A stretch of DNA of 64,000 nt from Hygrocybe punicea (Eukaryota; Basidiomycota; Agaricomycetes; Agaricales; Hygrophoraceae). The stretch covers positions 1,054,001-1,118,000 of the forward strand of contig OY744461.1 in the NCBI GenBank assembly GCA_963556145.1, written 5' to 3'. Below the pieces are notes generated by a model. It was given only the letters and a program-made list of their open reading frames with translations. It ran no database searches and had not been told where the DNA came from. Shown here piece after piece: positions 1 through 11,618 of the stretch (position 1 is its first letter; every line of letters begins with the position of its first letter). Position numbers and translations under genes: made by a program.

Positions 1-669
1 TCCGCTCGCAAGCAGGGCAAGCCCGTGAGCGCCATGTTCGCTCGAATGCTGATAATGGTACCGCAATCCGTTCATATTCTTGTACTGTCGCTGACAGTCA
101 CCTACGCCGCAAGCAAACGGGCGCAACCGGCGTTCCACCTCGCGCGCCACCTCTCACAGCTCGTGCTCTGTGAACCCAGTCGCATCCACGTTCCCTTCCG
201 TACCGGCGTCACTGTGCCCACTGGCAGCGGGTAATTACGGTAAAATGGGGCCGTTCGCTTGCTTGTAGCTCTTGCTGCAGTTCGGCTTAGGGCAGCGGAA
301 AGGCTTGTTCAGGAGGACACAGGACGAGACAGCGTGGTGCTTGCCCGCGAAGTCCCAGATGGCAGATGTGCATGTGTGCGTGTTTGCATCTTGGGTGGAA
401 GAGTGGGCTGCGGGAGAGGGCACGCGGGACGTCGTCGGCATGCTCACAGGCGTCGAACCTGTGCTAGAGAAGAGCAGCGCTGGGGGGATGCAACCCGTGT
501 ATTGGCTTGTCGGATCACTCCCACCCTGGAGTTTTATGGCAACCGCCTGAGTATGCGGGTGGCCCTGGCCCTGTGCTGGTGGCTCCTCCGGAATGCTCGC
601 AGGAGGACTCGGGACGGTGCCAGGCATACTACTCGAGTAATCCGAGTACCCGGCAGTAAAAAAAAGCAA
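1..669 (-). pseudogene. SFP1-like C2H2 zinc-finger gene, 3' part, decayed
   Basis: Read on the minus strand, 669 down to about 240 gives a Ser/Pro-rich stretch ending in a finger start with the pattern KPFRCPKPNCSKSYKQANG. Positions 120 down to 1 give a second finger, RPFACGVGDCQRQYKNMNG followed by LRYHYQH. This finger pair is what I know from fungal SFP1-type regulators (yeast Sfp1 controls ribosome biogenesis and G2/M genes). Damage: after QANG the first finger loses its His pair and the usual linker, and between the fingers there is an in-frame TGA at 154-156 where an Arg codon (CGA) would fit. The gene leaves the window at position 1, so its 3' end is not seen. Family call is from remembered motifs; the pseudogene call rests on the visible stop and the lost histidines. 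Confidence 0.7.
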
Positions 670-676
670 AGCCTCC

Positions 677-1863
677 TCACCTTAACCAAATACGACCCCC
701 ACCACTCTTCTCCCGCACGAGCTCCCATTCCCTCCGCATCTCAGATCCACCAAAACAGTCCAACAAGACCTGCCCCCCCTCTCTCGTGCCCTCACCCTCC
801 AATATCCATTCCCCCATCCATCCCACGCCCAACCCGGCCTCACGGCGATACCTGTACACCTGCCTGGTCCACACGTACTTTTTCACCAACGCATACCTGG
901 TGGAGGAGTTTGGACTGTAGATTTTTGTTGAGGCGTGTGCAAGGGTTAGCCGGGGGACACCGCTGCCGCTGCCGCCGCACTGGTAGGCGGCAGGAATGCG
1001 AAGGGTGTATCGCGGGTTCGCGGATAACAGGAGAACGTGGGCATAGTAGAATGTAGAGGGGAGTGACAACGGTTCTTCGAAGGGAGGTGGTTCGGGTGGG
1101 GAGAATGGCACGAGGCCGTACCCGTTGAAGACGAGCCACCGTCTCCACCACCCGTGTTGTTGTTGCTGTTGCTGGCACGTCTTCCACTGTCCTGGCTCGG
1201 TCAGATTGTCGGAGGACTGAGAGGAAGGGGGTGGGAGAAATCCGAGGTTGCAGATGAGGTCCCCGGTGGAAAGGTGTCCCACAGACCGGCGTCCAGGAGC
1301 TGCTCCTCGCACTCTAAGATGGCGTGCTCGGTGAGCTCCGAGCATGGGACGAACACGAGGAGGACGGGTGTGCGGTTACGAGATGTTGCCATTTGCAAGT
1401 CGTGCGGTGAAGATCGTAGGGATGGTGTGGACCGGCTGCGCGTGATTAGCGAGCCAGTGTTGTTGTTGTTGTTGTAAGGGAAGAAGGGTGGGGGGCTGAG
1501 CAAGGAATCGCTGGAGAGGCGGGATAATGCGAATCTCCGGCATGGAAGCGGAAGGGATTTGGAAAAGTCGTCGTCTGAGGTTGATCCGGAGCTTTGCAAG
1601 GTGCGTCGCCAACTGCTTGCGTAAACTTTGAGGGCTCGCAGATCCGCCGAGGGTGGGGGAGGGGGGAGGACTGGGTCATTGTTGCCGAATATGGACAGTC
1701 TCCTGCGGACACCTTTAGAGAGGGGTAGAGTGTGGAAGAGGGAGAGAAAGTAGGATTTGGACCCAAGTTTATAGCAAAGGTCTAAAACGGTGGGGAAAGG
1801 TAAAGTGGGGGCAACATCGCGAAATAAAACGGAAAAAAAGTGAACTGTGCCAAACATGAACAA
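677..1863 (-). pseudogene. conserved Agaricomycete hypothetical protein, one frameshift
   Basis: Two minus-strand reading frames join into one protein of about 375 aa: 1863 down to about 1264, then from about 1261 to 677. The break lies in the CCCC run at 1261-1264 (GGGG on the coding strand), where one missing base switches frame between the WDTFPPG and DLICNLGF segments. The product is Pro/Ser-rich at the N-terminus with a Gln run, and ends [13 protein letters not shown] recall similar uncharacterised proteins from Agaricomycetes but know no function. The true start is uncertain: an intron 1782-1876 (GTAAGT...TTTTAG) may put the first exon further upstream. It abuts the SFP1-like remnant in the same orientation, so the two may have been separate neighbours or one gene joined by deletion. 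A sequencing error in the homopolymer could also explain the frameshift. Confidence 0.55.
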
Positions 1864-1879
1864 AGATAGGACTTACAAG

Positions 1880-2114
1880 AATTTCGTGAACTCGAATGTG
1901 AGATGTATTGAGCCTAGGATTTGGAGACCTGTGTAGTATCAGTGTGATTTTTAGAGGAATATGTAGTGGGCACACAGAGCTGCATAGTGCTATCAAGTGC
2001 TACGTAATCAAAGGTTTGCTATGGCTGCTATGACTTTGCTATGCCTACTATGGAATTTGGGCAAATGCTATGGCCCGAACCGGGTTTTGCTGATGTATCA
2101 CACAAATAATAAAA
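1880..2114. other. intergenic, short GCTATG-rich stretch
   Basis: No gene seen. Around 2010-2070 the words GCTATG, CTATGG and TTTGCTATG recur several times in imperfect tandem. Confidence 0.4.
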
Positions 2115-2590
2115 GTGCACGTGGAACGTCATAAGCCTCGTGAAACGAAGGTCGATAAGCCTAGTGCAGATGAGGCCAAGAAATCCAAGCTTGAAAAAGC
2201 CCTCAATTCAGCAATATCCGACCATGGTACCCTAGAACTCGCAATACTCTCCTTGTTTAATAATCATTACAACTCTAATTGGGATGATCTGCATAGTCTT
2301 TTTCTGGGTCTGTCCTATTTCTTCAAATACCTCTTGAGAAAATTAATCTTATGGTTCCTTCATATGACACTCCCAGAGAAAGGGCTACGTGTCAGCTTCT
2401 CTCAAGTCAAGTATCGTGAGATTGCACCCCGAGTTGGTTTAGATCCCACGGCAGGTGGGGAAGGCATGGAGGCATTTCATATCCACCGCGCTCGCATTCT
2501 GACCTCCCTGTTTAAAGGGATAGTGGGGGTCTTGAAGTGGCCATGAAACAGTACGGGGAATCTGTTCAACACGAAAACGCGGAAGATATC
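2115..2590 (+). pseudogene. unrecognised gene fragment with a G-run frameshift
   Basis: An open frame with no ATG (it opens at GTG) encodes a Lys-rich start (KVDKPSADEAKKSKLEKAL), then SDHGTLELAILSLFNN and later REIAPRVGLDPTAGG. The frame breaks at the GGGGG run near 2523-2527. Shifting one base continues it as EVAMKQYGESVQHENAED to a stop near 2590. I do not recognise the family. Missing start plus frameshift suggest a relic, cut off by or lying just outside the transposon that begins near 2705. Confidence 0.35.
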
Positions 2591-2705
2591 TTGCTCCTGT
2601 GAGTGATAAAAGGCAACCTTCCCTTTGGCCAATGCTGTTGCGCTCACGTCCCTATCAGCTGTTCAGTCGCACAATTGCTCTTTTCGATTTGACTAAGGTA
2701 GAGGT

Positions 2706-2728
2706 CACCAGGAACGGGCACCCTTACA
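2706..2728 (+). repeat. left terminal inverted repeat of the mariner-like element
   Basis: Begins CACCAGGAACGGGCACCC; exact reverse complement of 11595-11617. Confidence 0.9.
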
Positions 2729-4675
2729 TAAGCAGAAATAACACCTTTTTGCATCCGCTTCTCCACTTGCCACAACTACTTTTTGGAATATTTCCACTCA
2801 ACAATGTGTTCATTAGACCCTATATCTGCTTTCTATGCAAGCAGATTTTTTATCTCTGAAGATTTGACAGAGCAGTAAACTGCACAAGAACTTAATACTA
2901 TTATTTTCCCAAATAATATTTTCGAACTTGTAGAAAACATTCTGAGCATTTGGAAATTTTTCGGTGCCAACATTTGGCCAGCTTATATAATAAAACACGT
3001 GATTTGCTGACCTGCCGAAGGTGGCAGGAAGAGACTGAAAATTGTCAGTGCCTGTAAAACAAGCTCAAATCATGCCCCAAAAATCTCGCACAGCCAGAGT
3101 TCGCACTCAGAATTTCCCTTGGGCATCAGGGAAGCCCCAAAAATCACCTGCCAACATGATCAGCAATGACAAACCTGCATGTGACGACACATCTGATGAT
3201 CCTGCTCTCAGAGACATCATGAGACGCTGCCAGGAATTGGAAGAATCTGGCTTGCCAGGATCTGAGTCAGACTTGGAGGATTCAGAGCTGGAGGATGGAG
3301 AAGAGGAGGATCAGCAATCAGCCACCAAGATTTCAAGCATATCAGCACTTCAGCACTTTACCGAGACATTGCAGAGGGCACATGACACTGCAGCAGCCGC
3401 TGAGAGGTTGTGTCGGCAAGGTGACAAACGACCTAGATTCTACCATGGCAATTCTCAAAGGAGCAAGCGCCGACATGCGGAACAAGGCCGGAATTTGGCT
3501 GCAAAAGGATTCCCTTCAGTCAGAGAATGGCTGGAAATGAAACATACGAAGACTTCCAATGTCGACCATGAGTCTGACAAGTCTGTCTCAGAGGTGGAAA
3601 TAATTAATTCAGCTCCTGAGCAAATTGTAAGTTGTCCTTGATATCGTGAATGACAACAAATGGCTAAAACTTACACCAGGATCCTGCTGCTCGGTTGGAG
3701 TCCTTGCAACAAATCGAACCAGACATCCAGCATAGGGAGCTCCAGCCACACAACAAGCAACTAGAGTATCAACAGATAGTTGACCGCATGCTCAAGGATT
3801 TGCGAGAAGGACAAACCCTCTGTAACAATCTGTCTGAGACGCCAACCGACACAGCACTGAACGTGATGAATTACAAGGACTTCCCTGCTTTGCGAAAAGC
3901 TGAAGCTAGCTGGAGCAAACATAGCAAAGATAAAAAACTTGATGTCTTCTACCGTGCTCGCATCACAGGAATGGTTGGCGTACTCAATCTTTATCTTGAC
4001 CCAGATCTAATGTACACCTGGCGCGAAGCTTCTCTCATTGCGTCAAAGTGTCAAGGGCATGGAAGCAAGCATGCACGAAATCTGCGCACCTGGATCCATC
4101 GTTACCTCAGTCGAGGAAAGCTGCCACTTCACCAATATGGCCAATACCACTCATCCATCCTTGAGGATGAGGATTTTGCACAGGCAATCCAACTTCATCT
4201 CCAAGAAATCTCAAAGAGTGGTTATATTTGTGCCCAAGATGTTGTTGACTTCATTGCAACCCCCGAGATGCAAGAGCGGCTGGATGGCAAAAAGAAAACA
4301 ATCTCTGAGCGGACAGCTCGACAATGGCTCCGCAAGATGAACTGGCGATATGGGCGGAAAAAAAATGGGATGTATGTTGATGGGCACGAGAGAGAAGATG
4401 TGGTTGAGTATCGGAAAGGCTTCATACAATGCTGGAAGGAATACGAACACCAAATGATCACATATGATAACAACGGAGATGTTGCAACCATACCTGCTGG
4501 CTTTCCGGTCCCTCATGGCCAACGCTTCCGTCTCATCCTCATCACTCACGATGAATCCACCTTCTATGAAAATGATCGCCATCGGAATGTTTGGTCTCAT
4601 GCCAGTGACAAACCCACACCAGTTCGCAAGGGAGAGGGTGCATCATTGATGGTGTCTGACTTTTTGACTTCGGAG

Positions 4676-4696
4676 CAAGGGGGTGTCGGGATGGGA
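4676..4696 (+). repeat. left terminal inverted repeat of the P-like transposon
   Basis: 21 bp beginning CAAGGGGGTGTCGGG; pairs with 10481-10501 with one mismatch. Flanked outside by CTTCGGAG. Confidence 0.9.
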
Positions 4697-4812
4697 CTTT
4701 CAGACCTGGGGTCAAAATTTTTTTTAGGCCGACCTAATAAACCCCCCCCCCCCCCCCCTCCTTTCCTAATTTGGAAATATTTTATCGGACATAGTACAAA
4801 TATACCCACTTC

Positions 4813-7800
4813 TTAACGACGACGACGGCTCCCTCCTCCCTTACAACTCTCACAGACCCAGTTTTTCGGTGAAAACTCATAGTTCAAGCACTCTTGATGG
4901 AACTACCAAGGAAGGAGAGACTCAGGTCTACCAGTGAAAGAGTTTGCCATTTCACTCACCCACACAGTCTCACATCCTTGGACCCGACACTTCATGATGC
5001 CTAACTCTGCTTCTCTCTCGCTTTCCGTGATTGTTACTCCACAAATACAAGTATTCAGCCCCACAAGGTCAATCTTTCTTTTCGGAAGCAATCTTTTGCC
5101 ACTGATCTCCTTTGCAGCGTCTGAGGCTTCAGGGTTTGCACAAGGAGGAATGGTGGTTGGGCCCTCGGACATAGTATCTGCAGTGGTGGGCGATGTCGCG
5201 GTCATCGATTGCGTGCATCTCGACTCAGGAACAAGACTCTGGAGTGATGGTATGGGCATTGAAGTGGGAATGGTGGTTGTTGGTGACCGAGAAGCTGGTT
5301 CAATGGGAAGGATTCTGGGAGGAGGTCCTGTTAAATAAAGTGTCGACTTGAGATTCACGGAAGGTGCAGTGTTTCACATACTGGAATCATCGTCCGAATT
5401 GTCAATACTCTCTCCTTCTGCTTCAGAATGCAAATCTTCGCCTGATTGAATGCATTCCTCCTCATCCCCCTCAGTCATATTGCCGGAACTGTGGACATTG
5501 TTGCCCGTCTCGTGTGTTATCTCTTGCCTGCTAGTGTATTCTGAATTAGATCTTCTTATTACCTGAGCGCAGACTTACGGTTTGAGCGGGATTTGGGACC
5601 GGTGTGCCTGCGAGACCATGAGCGGCATGTGCTTTTGTTTTCTTTTGCAGGACTGGCAGGTGGCAAAACGCGTATTCCAAACACGTTTCATGCCATCCAT
5701 CTCCGACTGTGCAAGGTCAACGCGGGTTGGGAAGTAGACAGGAGACGTGAGGCAATGTCGTTCTCGATAATGTGCATGGAGACTGTATGTCCAGACAGCT
5801 GGACTACCATCCGGACAAAGACTGCAGGTAATGGGAACATTGGAACAGGGGGAGGATTCAGACGACATCGCGGCGGTCGCATAATTGAAATGAATTAGGT
5901 TTTGGCAGATGGAACGCTTATGATCAACCGCTGTACCCCCTTTCCTACCTCGACCCTTTCTAATATACACTTGACATATAGGAGCTGGCCTGAGGCATAA
6001 GCCACAACGCTCCTCGGATGAATTAAGTGTTGTGTCATATAAGATATGAGCGGCCATGTGTTCGAGTACACGCTGTCCGTTTTTCCAGTTCAGACTGATG
6101 CTTGGACCACATCGAGGGCAGTCTGCATTGTTGTTGATGTTCATTTCTTCTGTTGCCTCGCACACGAAACAAGCTTTGTCTATAATAAGATCAGTTTCGT
6201 GTTGATTTCCATGAGTTTTTGACATACCTGAGTTGCGGTATGGAAAGAAATCAGTTCGCTTGATAGTTGGAAGTTTTTTACGGTCCTGTGGCCGGAGTTG
6301 TTGATACAGGCTACAGGATATTGTGATGAGGAAAGGGCTGTCAAAAAGGAAAGACGGTTTTCCAGGGATTCGGACTGAGACTGATGGGTTGAGTGGATGG
6401 ACAAACTGGCCAAGAACATTGTCGCACGAGCCTTCCATGTGCTGGTACCAAGACCAGTCATGCACCTGTGTTGGATCATCTTCAAGAGTTGCTGGGCGAA
6501 GGCGGAGGAGCTGACAATCCACGGCAGCTGTTGGATCGGCGAGTAAATGAATAGGAAGTCCCTCAAGATCATCTCTGCCTGAAAACTTGAGGCGGTTTAT
6601 CTGGGCAACAGCCAAAGCAATGAGTTCCTCGCATCGGACAAGCAGAGCGATGGGGTTGCCAATACGGAGTGTTGGAGCTCCAAGGACACCTTCATTGCCC
6701 AACAGTGGTCCATCAGGATCGGGAGTAACGGCCTCGAAACACGGCAGTTGCTGGACTCGTTTCAGGCGATCTGTCGATGACCGCCCAGCCTGATACTCCA
6801 TTCGACGACGCAATGCCTTAGCTTTCGATGTTACCTCTCCTTGCACTGTAACCTCTGATGTAACCTGGTTTCGAGGCATTTCATCAGCAATTGCATCCTC
6901 CAGATCGCCATCGTGAGTGTATGGGCGAGATTGTGGCACGGATTCATGATTATGCAATGGTTCTTCAGTTTCTCGGCTGAATTCCTCATCGTCGTCATAT
7001 TGATGGACAAGAAGTTGTCCCAGTGGTGCAAAGATGTCAACAGAGGAGTCCCCAGAGAGTGAAGTCAGAGCTGGGCTGAGATCTGGAATAAGTTCTATGG
7101 CTTTGCGACGTCCAAGAAGCCAGCAGGTGTGCAAATTCACATTGACAACCGAAACATTGCCGCGCCACTTCTTCGGGGTAATATGGTCCATCTTTGAGGT
7201 AATTTCACCATTCTCCTGGGAGATAGCTGGGAGAGTAAGACGACATGTTCCAGAGTCCCATTCTGGATGCTCGGCGAGGATTACTGCTACCTCTGTGAGG
7301 CCTGAAGCCCGGCTTCCAAGCTGAAGAAGGTCTACATTCACGTCTGTACCAACAGCAGTGCGAATGAGGCCAAAGAAACTCTCGAGACGATCGGTGCCCA
7401 ATAGAATGAGGTGAAACTCTCCTGTTGGATTGTCCACCTTCGCCTTGGCGACACAAAAAAAAACGTTCTTAATCATAATCATGATGTCGATGTAGGACTG
7501 AGTCGGCATGAAACGCGTGCGGGCTGAATTAATTCTAAAAAGGTGAAATGCGAGGTGTGCTGCAGTGCTAAGATAAATGAGTTGGTCGCCAAGATCGAGG
7601 TCAATATGAATATACGGCATGACCAGATGTCGAGCAAATTCTCCATAGAGTTTCAAGGCCTCCCGAGCGCGAACAAAGGTTGGGTCCGAGTGAGAACATG
7701 GTGGAGGAAGAGACCAGATTTCCTTTAACAACGAGTATGCAAGCACCACATCCTGCTTGTCATTTGGATTGAGAAGCGACTGGAGGCGGTAAGATGGAAC

Positions 7801-10123
7801 ACCATTTGATTGTAGATGAAGACGGAGAATCGCTGGGGAAATAGTAAAGCCCAGGATTTCAATCCCCTTATTCCGCATCATCAGATTTCGTTGGCGTTTA
7901 ATGACGTGCCTAAAGTCCTTATCTGCGGTAATGTCGTCGATACCCACAAGAAAATTCATGAGTTCGAGAGTATAGATTTGGGGATGAATTGGGGATGTTG
8001 GAGATAGTGCTGATGCCATTGTGATAATCGCGAGTGCATCACCATGTTTTGCTTCACCATCAGATGCTATACTGACTGTCCGGTACGTTGAGCTGTTTCT
8101 TGACTTGTTTTGCCGGCAGACCTCAAGAACGGTCTTGATCAGCTGTGCATGTTGTCTTCCAGTTTCCCTTTTGCAGGTACCAGAAAACAAGATTGGCCGT
8201 GCTGCATAGAGCCGAGCATTGGACGAGAGAGCACCCAAGGCGGCCACCGTTCCCTGCACAAACCGATTCAGAAAATGCAAACCCCTTGGCTGCTTAATGA
8301 CCGCTTACCTCAGTTGCAAGATGAACCTCATCCTTTGCGATTGCGTCGCACAAAAGGTCGAGTTCCTTTTCTGAAGTAAAGTCCAAGGGTATGCACTGAT
8401 TATGCTCACGGCAAGTTCCCAGGAACTTATTTGTCGAATCATCCCATCGAATGCGTTTTTCAGTGGCTAGCTCATCAAGCATGATGACCTCGTGTATGAT
8501 CTGTGGTGTTTCTGGACGGCTGGCAGACTCGGACATGCCTGTGGTGTAGCACAACTTGAGGTTTGCGTCAACCTCCTCAAATGTGGGGATCGAAGGCGAG
8601 ACGACTAGGGCTTGCAAAATCGTGTTACGCCGAATTGTTGTGAGGCTGGGCAAGGACAAGGAACGATGGGCAAACTCTGCGACGCGAGCGCCTCCCAGCC
8701 AAAGAAGGACGATGGACCGCATAATGTCATCGTTTGTATATTGTTTTGGCCGGTAAAGTTTCTCTGCTGCATGCTCGTATTGCTGAATAAGTGTTTTGAT
8801 TCCAGCGCAATGTTTTAATCCAGCCTGTACCAATGATGCGACCCGGCCAACCCGTCCACTTGCAATTGCTAGAATCCATTGTTTGTGATCCTCCAATGCT
8901 CCCACTTTTCCTAGCAACTTCCGGTGGTCGTTGAGCTTTGACAGGCGTAGGTTTTCAATCTGGTCCTGTTTTCGTCTCATGATAGCAGCAAGTCCACCAA
9001 CTCCATGGTACGCAAGAGGACTGTTCTCATGTGCCCCATCCCTAATCCAGTTGATAATCCCCATGTAGAGCCCTGTCGAGGTAAGCTTCGTGCAGTTTTT
9101 ACAAGCTGTACCAGTCGTTGAGACTGCCTTCTCACATAACTTTGCCTGAATGAAAAAGGAGTCATTGACGGAGCAGTAATTCCACGGAATGGTGCGCTCT
9201 TGATGAAGGCCAAAGGGATACAATGTATGAGGGCTTTTTCCATCTGGAATTGGAATGCGAATGCCCTGACATGGCACAAGACGTGGTGACTGTTCCAGCT
9301 CAGTGAGTGGAGGTGTCAAATCATCCAATTTGTCGACATCAATTACATCACTAACTGGACGTCGAGCAGTTGGAAGGGAGGGATAACTGGAGTTGAAGTT
9401 GTAAGTATAGTCTTTCAGCCATCAGAACAGATAAGCTGCTTACCGGCTCTGTATTTCCTTCAGAAGTGCCTCAATCTTCGTCTCAAATAAAGCTGCTGGG
9501 AGGCCCCTCTCTGTAACAAAGAAGTTCAGGAAACGGATGAACCCATCCAATCCATGCTCGCCGCGGTTGAGCATCAATGACACATTTGTGCGTGTCTCCG
9601 ACTCGCCCCATCCGAAAGAACTTTTGAACATTGGATTTAAAACAGCCCAGCCATCCTCGGAATCAGTGATGCAGGAGTGTGGATCTACTGCGAATGCACA
9701 AAGGGGGTGGTCGGGAGTTGCAAGAGGAATGTGGGTAGGAATTTGTTTTACTGCTGTCTCGAGATCTTGAACAAGATGTCGTGCTTTGGAACAGGGGATA
9801 GGCTGGTGTTTAGGGGCTGGCAAAGTGGAGACCTTCAATGGCTTTGGAGAGCGTGTTGGAGGGAGCAGAAGAGAAGGGTCAATCAGGATCGACATTTCAT
9901 CAGCATGAACAGGAGATGCGGCCAACAACATCGGAGGATTCAAAGGTGGTTGTGGCTTGAAGAAATGTTCCAAAACGTTGTCAGGCTTGGGCTGTTGACG
10001 CCACCCCTTTGCCTTGTTCGCATTCAGTTTGGTACGACATGCCTTCGATCCACGATGGATGTCGAGATTTTTCTGTCCTCCTGAAGCAACATGAATCATC
10101 TCCTTGCAATCAGGGCACTCCAT
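4813..10123 (-). CDS. P-element-like transposase, 1679 aa, with terminal zinc fingers
   Basis: Six exons on the minus strand, in gene order: 10123-9444, 9386-8309, 8253-5579, 5530-5382, 5327-4960, 4902-4813. They total 5040 nt, all phases agree and all five introns (48-57 bp) are GT-AG. Residues 3-29 form a BED-like finger (C-x2-C-x16-H-x5-C). The candidate catalytic core is D531 in VIMLDELATEKR, D651 in SIASDGEAKH, and D874/E877 in TDRLESFFGLIR. This resembles the D, D, E layout of P-element/THAP9 transposases, including an E in an LExFF context and a D three residues before it. The C-terminus (last about 65 residues) is a Cys-rich finger with pairs CIC, CRVQGC, HQEC and CESC, like a PHD or RING finger, ending in an Arg run. 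Similar large proteins recur in Agaricomycete genomes as hypotheticals. Superfamily assignment is inference; the gene model is well supported. Confidence 0.8.
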
Positions 10124-10480
10124 TGTGCTCTCTTCATTAAATTGTGTAGGATGGCTATTGCCGCTGAAGCGTCAACGAAGTTGCAACAACGGTAACTTTA
10201 TTTTGACGAGACCTACTTTGATTGACCTCTTGGCATGGCTTCGAAAAGGGAGTAAATTGAGGTTGTGATGGAACTTAATGTATTGCAACTATCCTACTAG
10301 TACCAGTACACTCCATTGTCTGCAATGTGCTAGTAAGGTTGGCCAAATGTTTCTGGTCCAAGCAGTGTGTCTACTGCGAGGCCAACTGCCTATTTAGGGT
10401 ATATGACATCATCAAATTTCAGTGTCAGAATTTTTTTTTGGCCAGTCTGGCCAACCCCCCCCCTACCCCATATCACGGGA

Positions 10481-10501
10481 TCCCAACCCGACACCCCCTT
10501 G
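10481..10501 (-). repeat. right terminal inverted repeat of the P-like transposon
   Basis: Reverse complement begins CAAGGGGGTGTCGGG. Followed by the second copy of CTTCGGAG at 10502-10509. Confidence 0.9.
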
Positions 10502-11594
10502 CTTCGGAGTGGGGCTGCTTGAAAGATGGCGATGAGTGAATAGCTTCTACTAATATATTGACCTATGGAAAGCTGACCGTCAATTGCGACAAATTTCTGC
10601 AGGGAGGCTCGCATTGTTTTCAAAGCAGGCAAAAATCGAGATGGATACTTTACCTCGGACAATATACTTGCCCAAGTTGACACAGCAATTGATATCTTCG
10701 AGGGCAAAACGAACGGATTTGCAACTGGCCTCTTTTTATTTGACAATGCACCGAGTCACCAGCGCCGAGCCGACGATGCACTCTCAGCCCGCAAGATGCC
10801 TAAGTATCCAAACAATGGCTGGACTCATAAAAAAGGGGGTGTCAAGATGCGTAATGGCACCTTCAGTGATGGAACGACACAAGACTTTTACTTCCCTGAC
10901 GATCATCCCACAATGCCTGGTTGGTTCAAAGGCATGGAGCAGATCATCAAGGAACGGGGATTATTGCCAAACGATGGCCTCAAAGCCGAATGCGCAGGCT
11001 TCAAATGTGAAGCTGGTAGGACTGACTGTTGCTGTCGCCGGCTGCTTTTCCTTCAGCCAGACTTTGTTGCTCAGAAGTCTGCCCTCGAAGAACTCATCAC
11101 CCGCCGAGGACACATCTGTGATTTCTACCCAAAATATCATTGCGAACTAAATTTTATTGAACAGTATTGGGGTGCAGCAAAACTACGATACCGAAGCTCA
11201 CCAAAAACCAGTAATATTGACGAAATGGAGCAAAATATGTTGGCCAGTCTTGATGATGTCCCTCTTCTCCAAATCAAGCGGTGAGATCTTGTTTTCTTGT
11301 CCCTTTTAACACCTCATCACCACTATTCACTCGTCAGGTATGCAAATCGGGCAGCACGATTCATCTCGGCATATTCTCTGGGTTTGACTGGAGCTGAAGC
11401 TGTATGGGCAAATCGTCGATATCATGGGCACCGGGTCCTTCCTGCTAGCATGTTGGTGGAAGTCAGGAAGTCAATGTTGCCTTAGCATTCTGCATTATTC
11501 ACTTCGTCGAACTGTACTTACATTGTCCACGATCCGAGCTTTTTTCTTCTTCGCGCGATGTTTTTTGGCCGTGGGAATATTACATAATCTGATT

Positions 11595-11617
11595 TGTAAG
11601 GGTGCCCGTTCCTGGTG
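11595..11617 (-). repeat. right terminal inverted repeat of the mariner-like element
   Basis: Ends GGGTGCCCGTTCCTGGTG; exact reverse complement of 2706-2728. Confidence 0.9.
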
Positions 11618-11618
11618 A

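Larger units (their letters stand above)
4676..10501 (-). mobile_element. intact 5.8-kb P-element-like DNA transposon
   Basis: The ends match at 20 of 21 positions as inverted repeats (outermost bases CAAGGGGGTGTCGGG at 4676 and, reversed, ending at 10501). A perfect 8-bp target duplication, CTTCGGAG, sits at 4668-4675 and 10502-10509. It lies inside the transposase exon of the surrounding mariner-like element, which independently confirms the junctions. Subterminal parts hold T and C/G homopolymers. It encodes one six-exon gene with no visible defects. An 8-bp duplication is usual for hAT, P and KDZ/Zisupton superfamilies; the protein motifs favour P. Exact duplications, near-identical ends and an open gene suggest a recent insertion. 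Confidence 0.9.
3072..11485 (+). pseudogene. mariner-like DDE transposase, split by a transposon insertion
   Basis: Exons by splice sites and frame: 3072-3626, 3680-4675 continuing at 10510-10535, 10603-11280, 11338-11485; total 2403 nt, 800 aa. Introns of 53, 67 and 57 bp are GT-AG. ATG 3072 (MPQKSRTARV) is chosen because the frame upstream opens only at TTG. The N-terminal 170 residues are acidic and basic low-complexity. The DDE fold shows D476 in ITHDES, D573 in LFDNAPSH and E712 in ELNFIEQYWG. Between the last two lies a Cys-rich insert (CAGFKCEAGRTDCCCRR) known to me from basidiomycete copies. The only defect is the nested element: its 8-bp duplication CTTCGGAG interrupts the codons for TSEWG. 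Remove the element and one copy and the frame is perfect, so this copy was intact when hit. Confidence 0.85.
2705..11618 (+). mobile_element. mariner-like DNA transposon, interrupted by a nested transposon
   Basis: Bounded by a 23-bp perfect inverted repeat at 2706-2728 (starting CACCAGGAACGGGCACCC) and 11595-11617. One more matching base outside each end gives 2705 and 11618. Without the nested 5.8-kb element and one copy of its target duplication it would be about 3.1 kb, carrying a single transposase gene. A TA duplication typical of mariner elements is not adjacent to the repeats: TA occurs at 2699-2700 and 11627-11628, so the exact ends may lie a few bases further out. The D, D and E motifs of the encoded protein support an IS630-Tc1-mariner type. 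Confidence 0.8.

Noticed and set aside
259..1056. 265-aa plus-strand frame
   Set aside because: Antisense to two recognisable minus-strand relics; low-complexity Arg-rich product.
4676..10501. KDZ/Zisupton assignment of the nested transposon
   Set aside because: 8-bp duplications fit, but I do not see the KDZ protein motifs I know; the LDE, SDGE and LESFF motifs fit P/THAP9 better.
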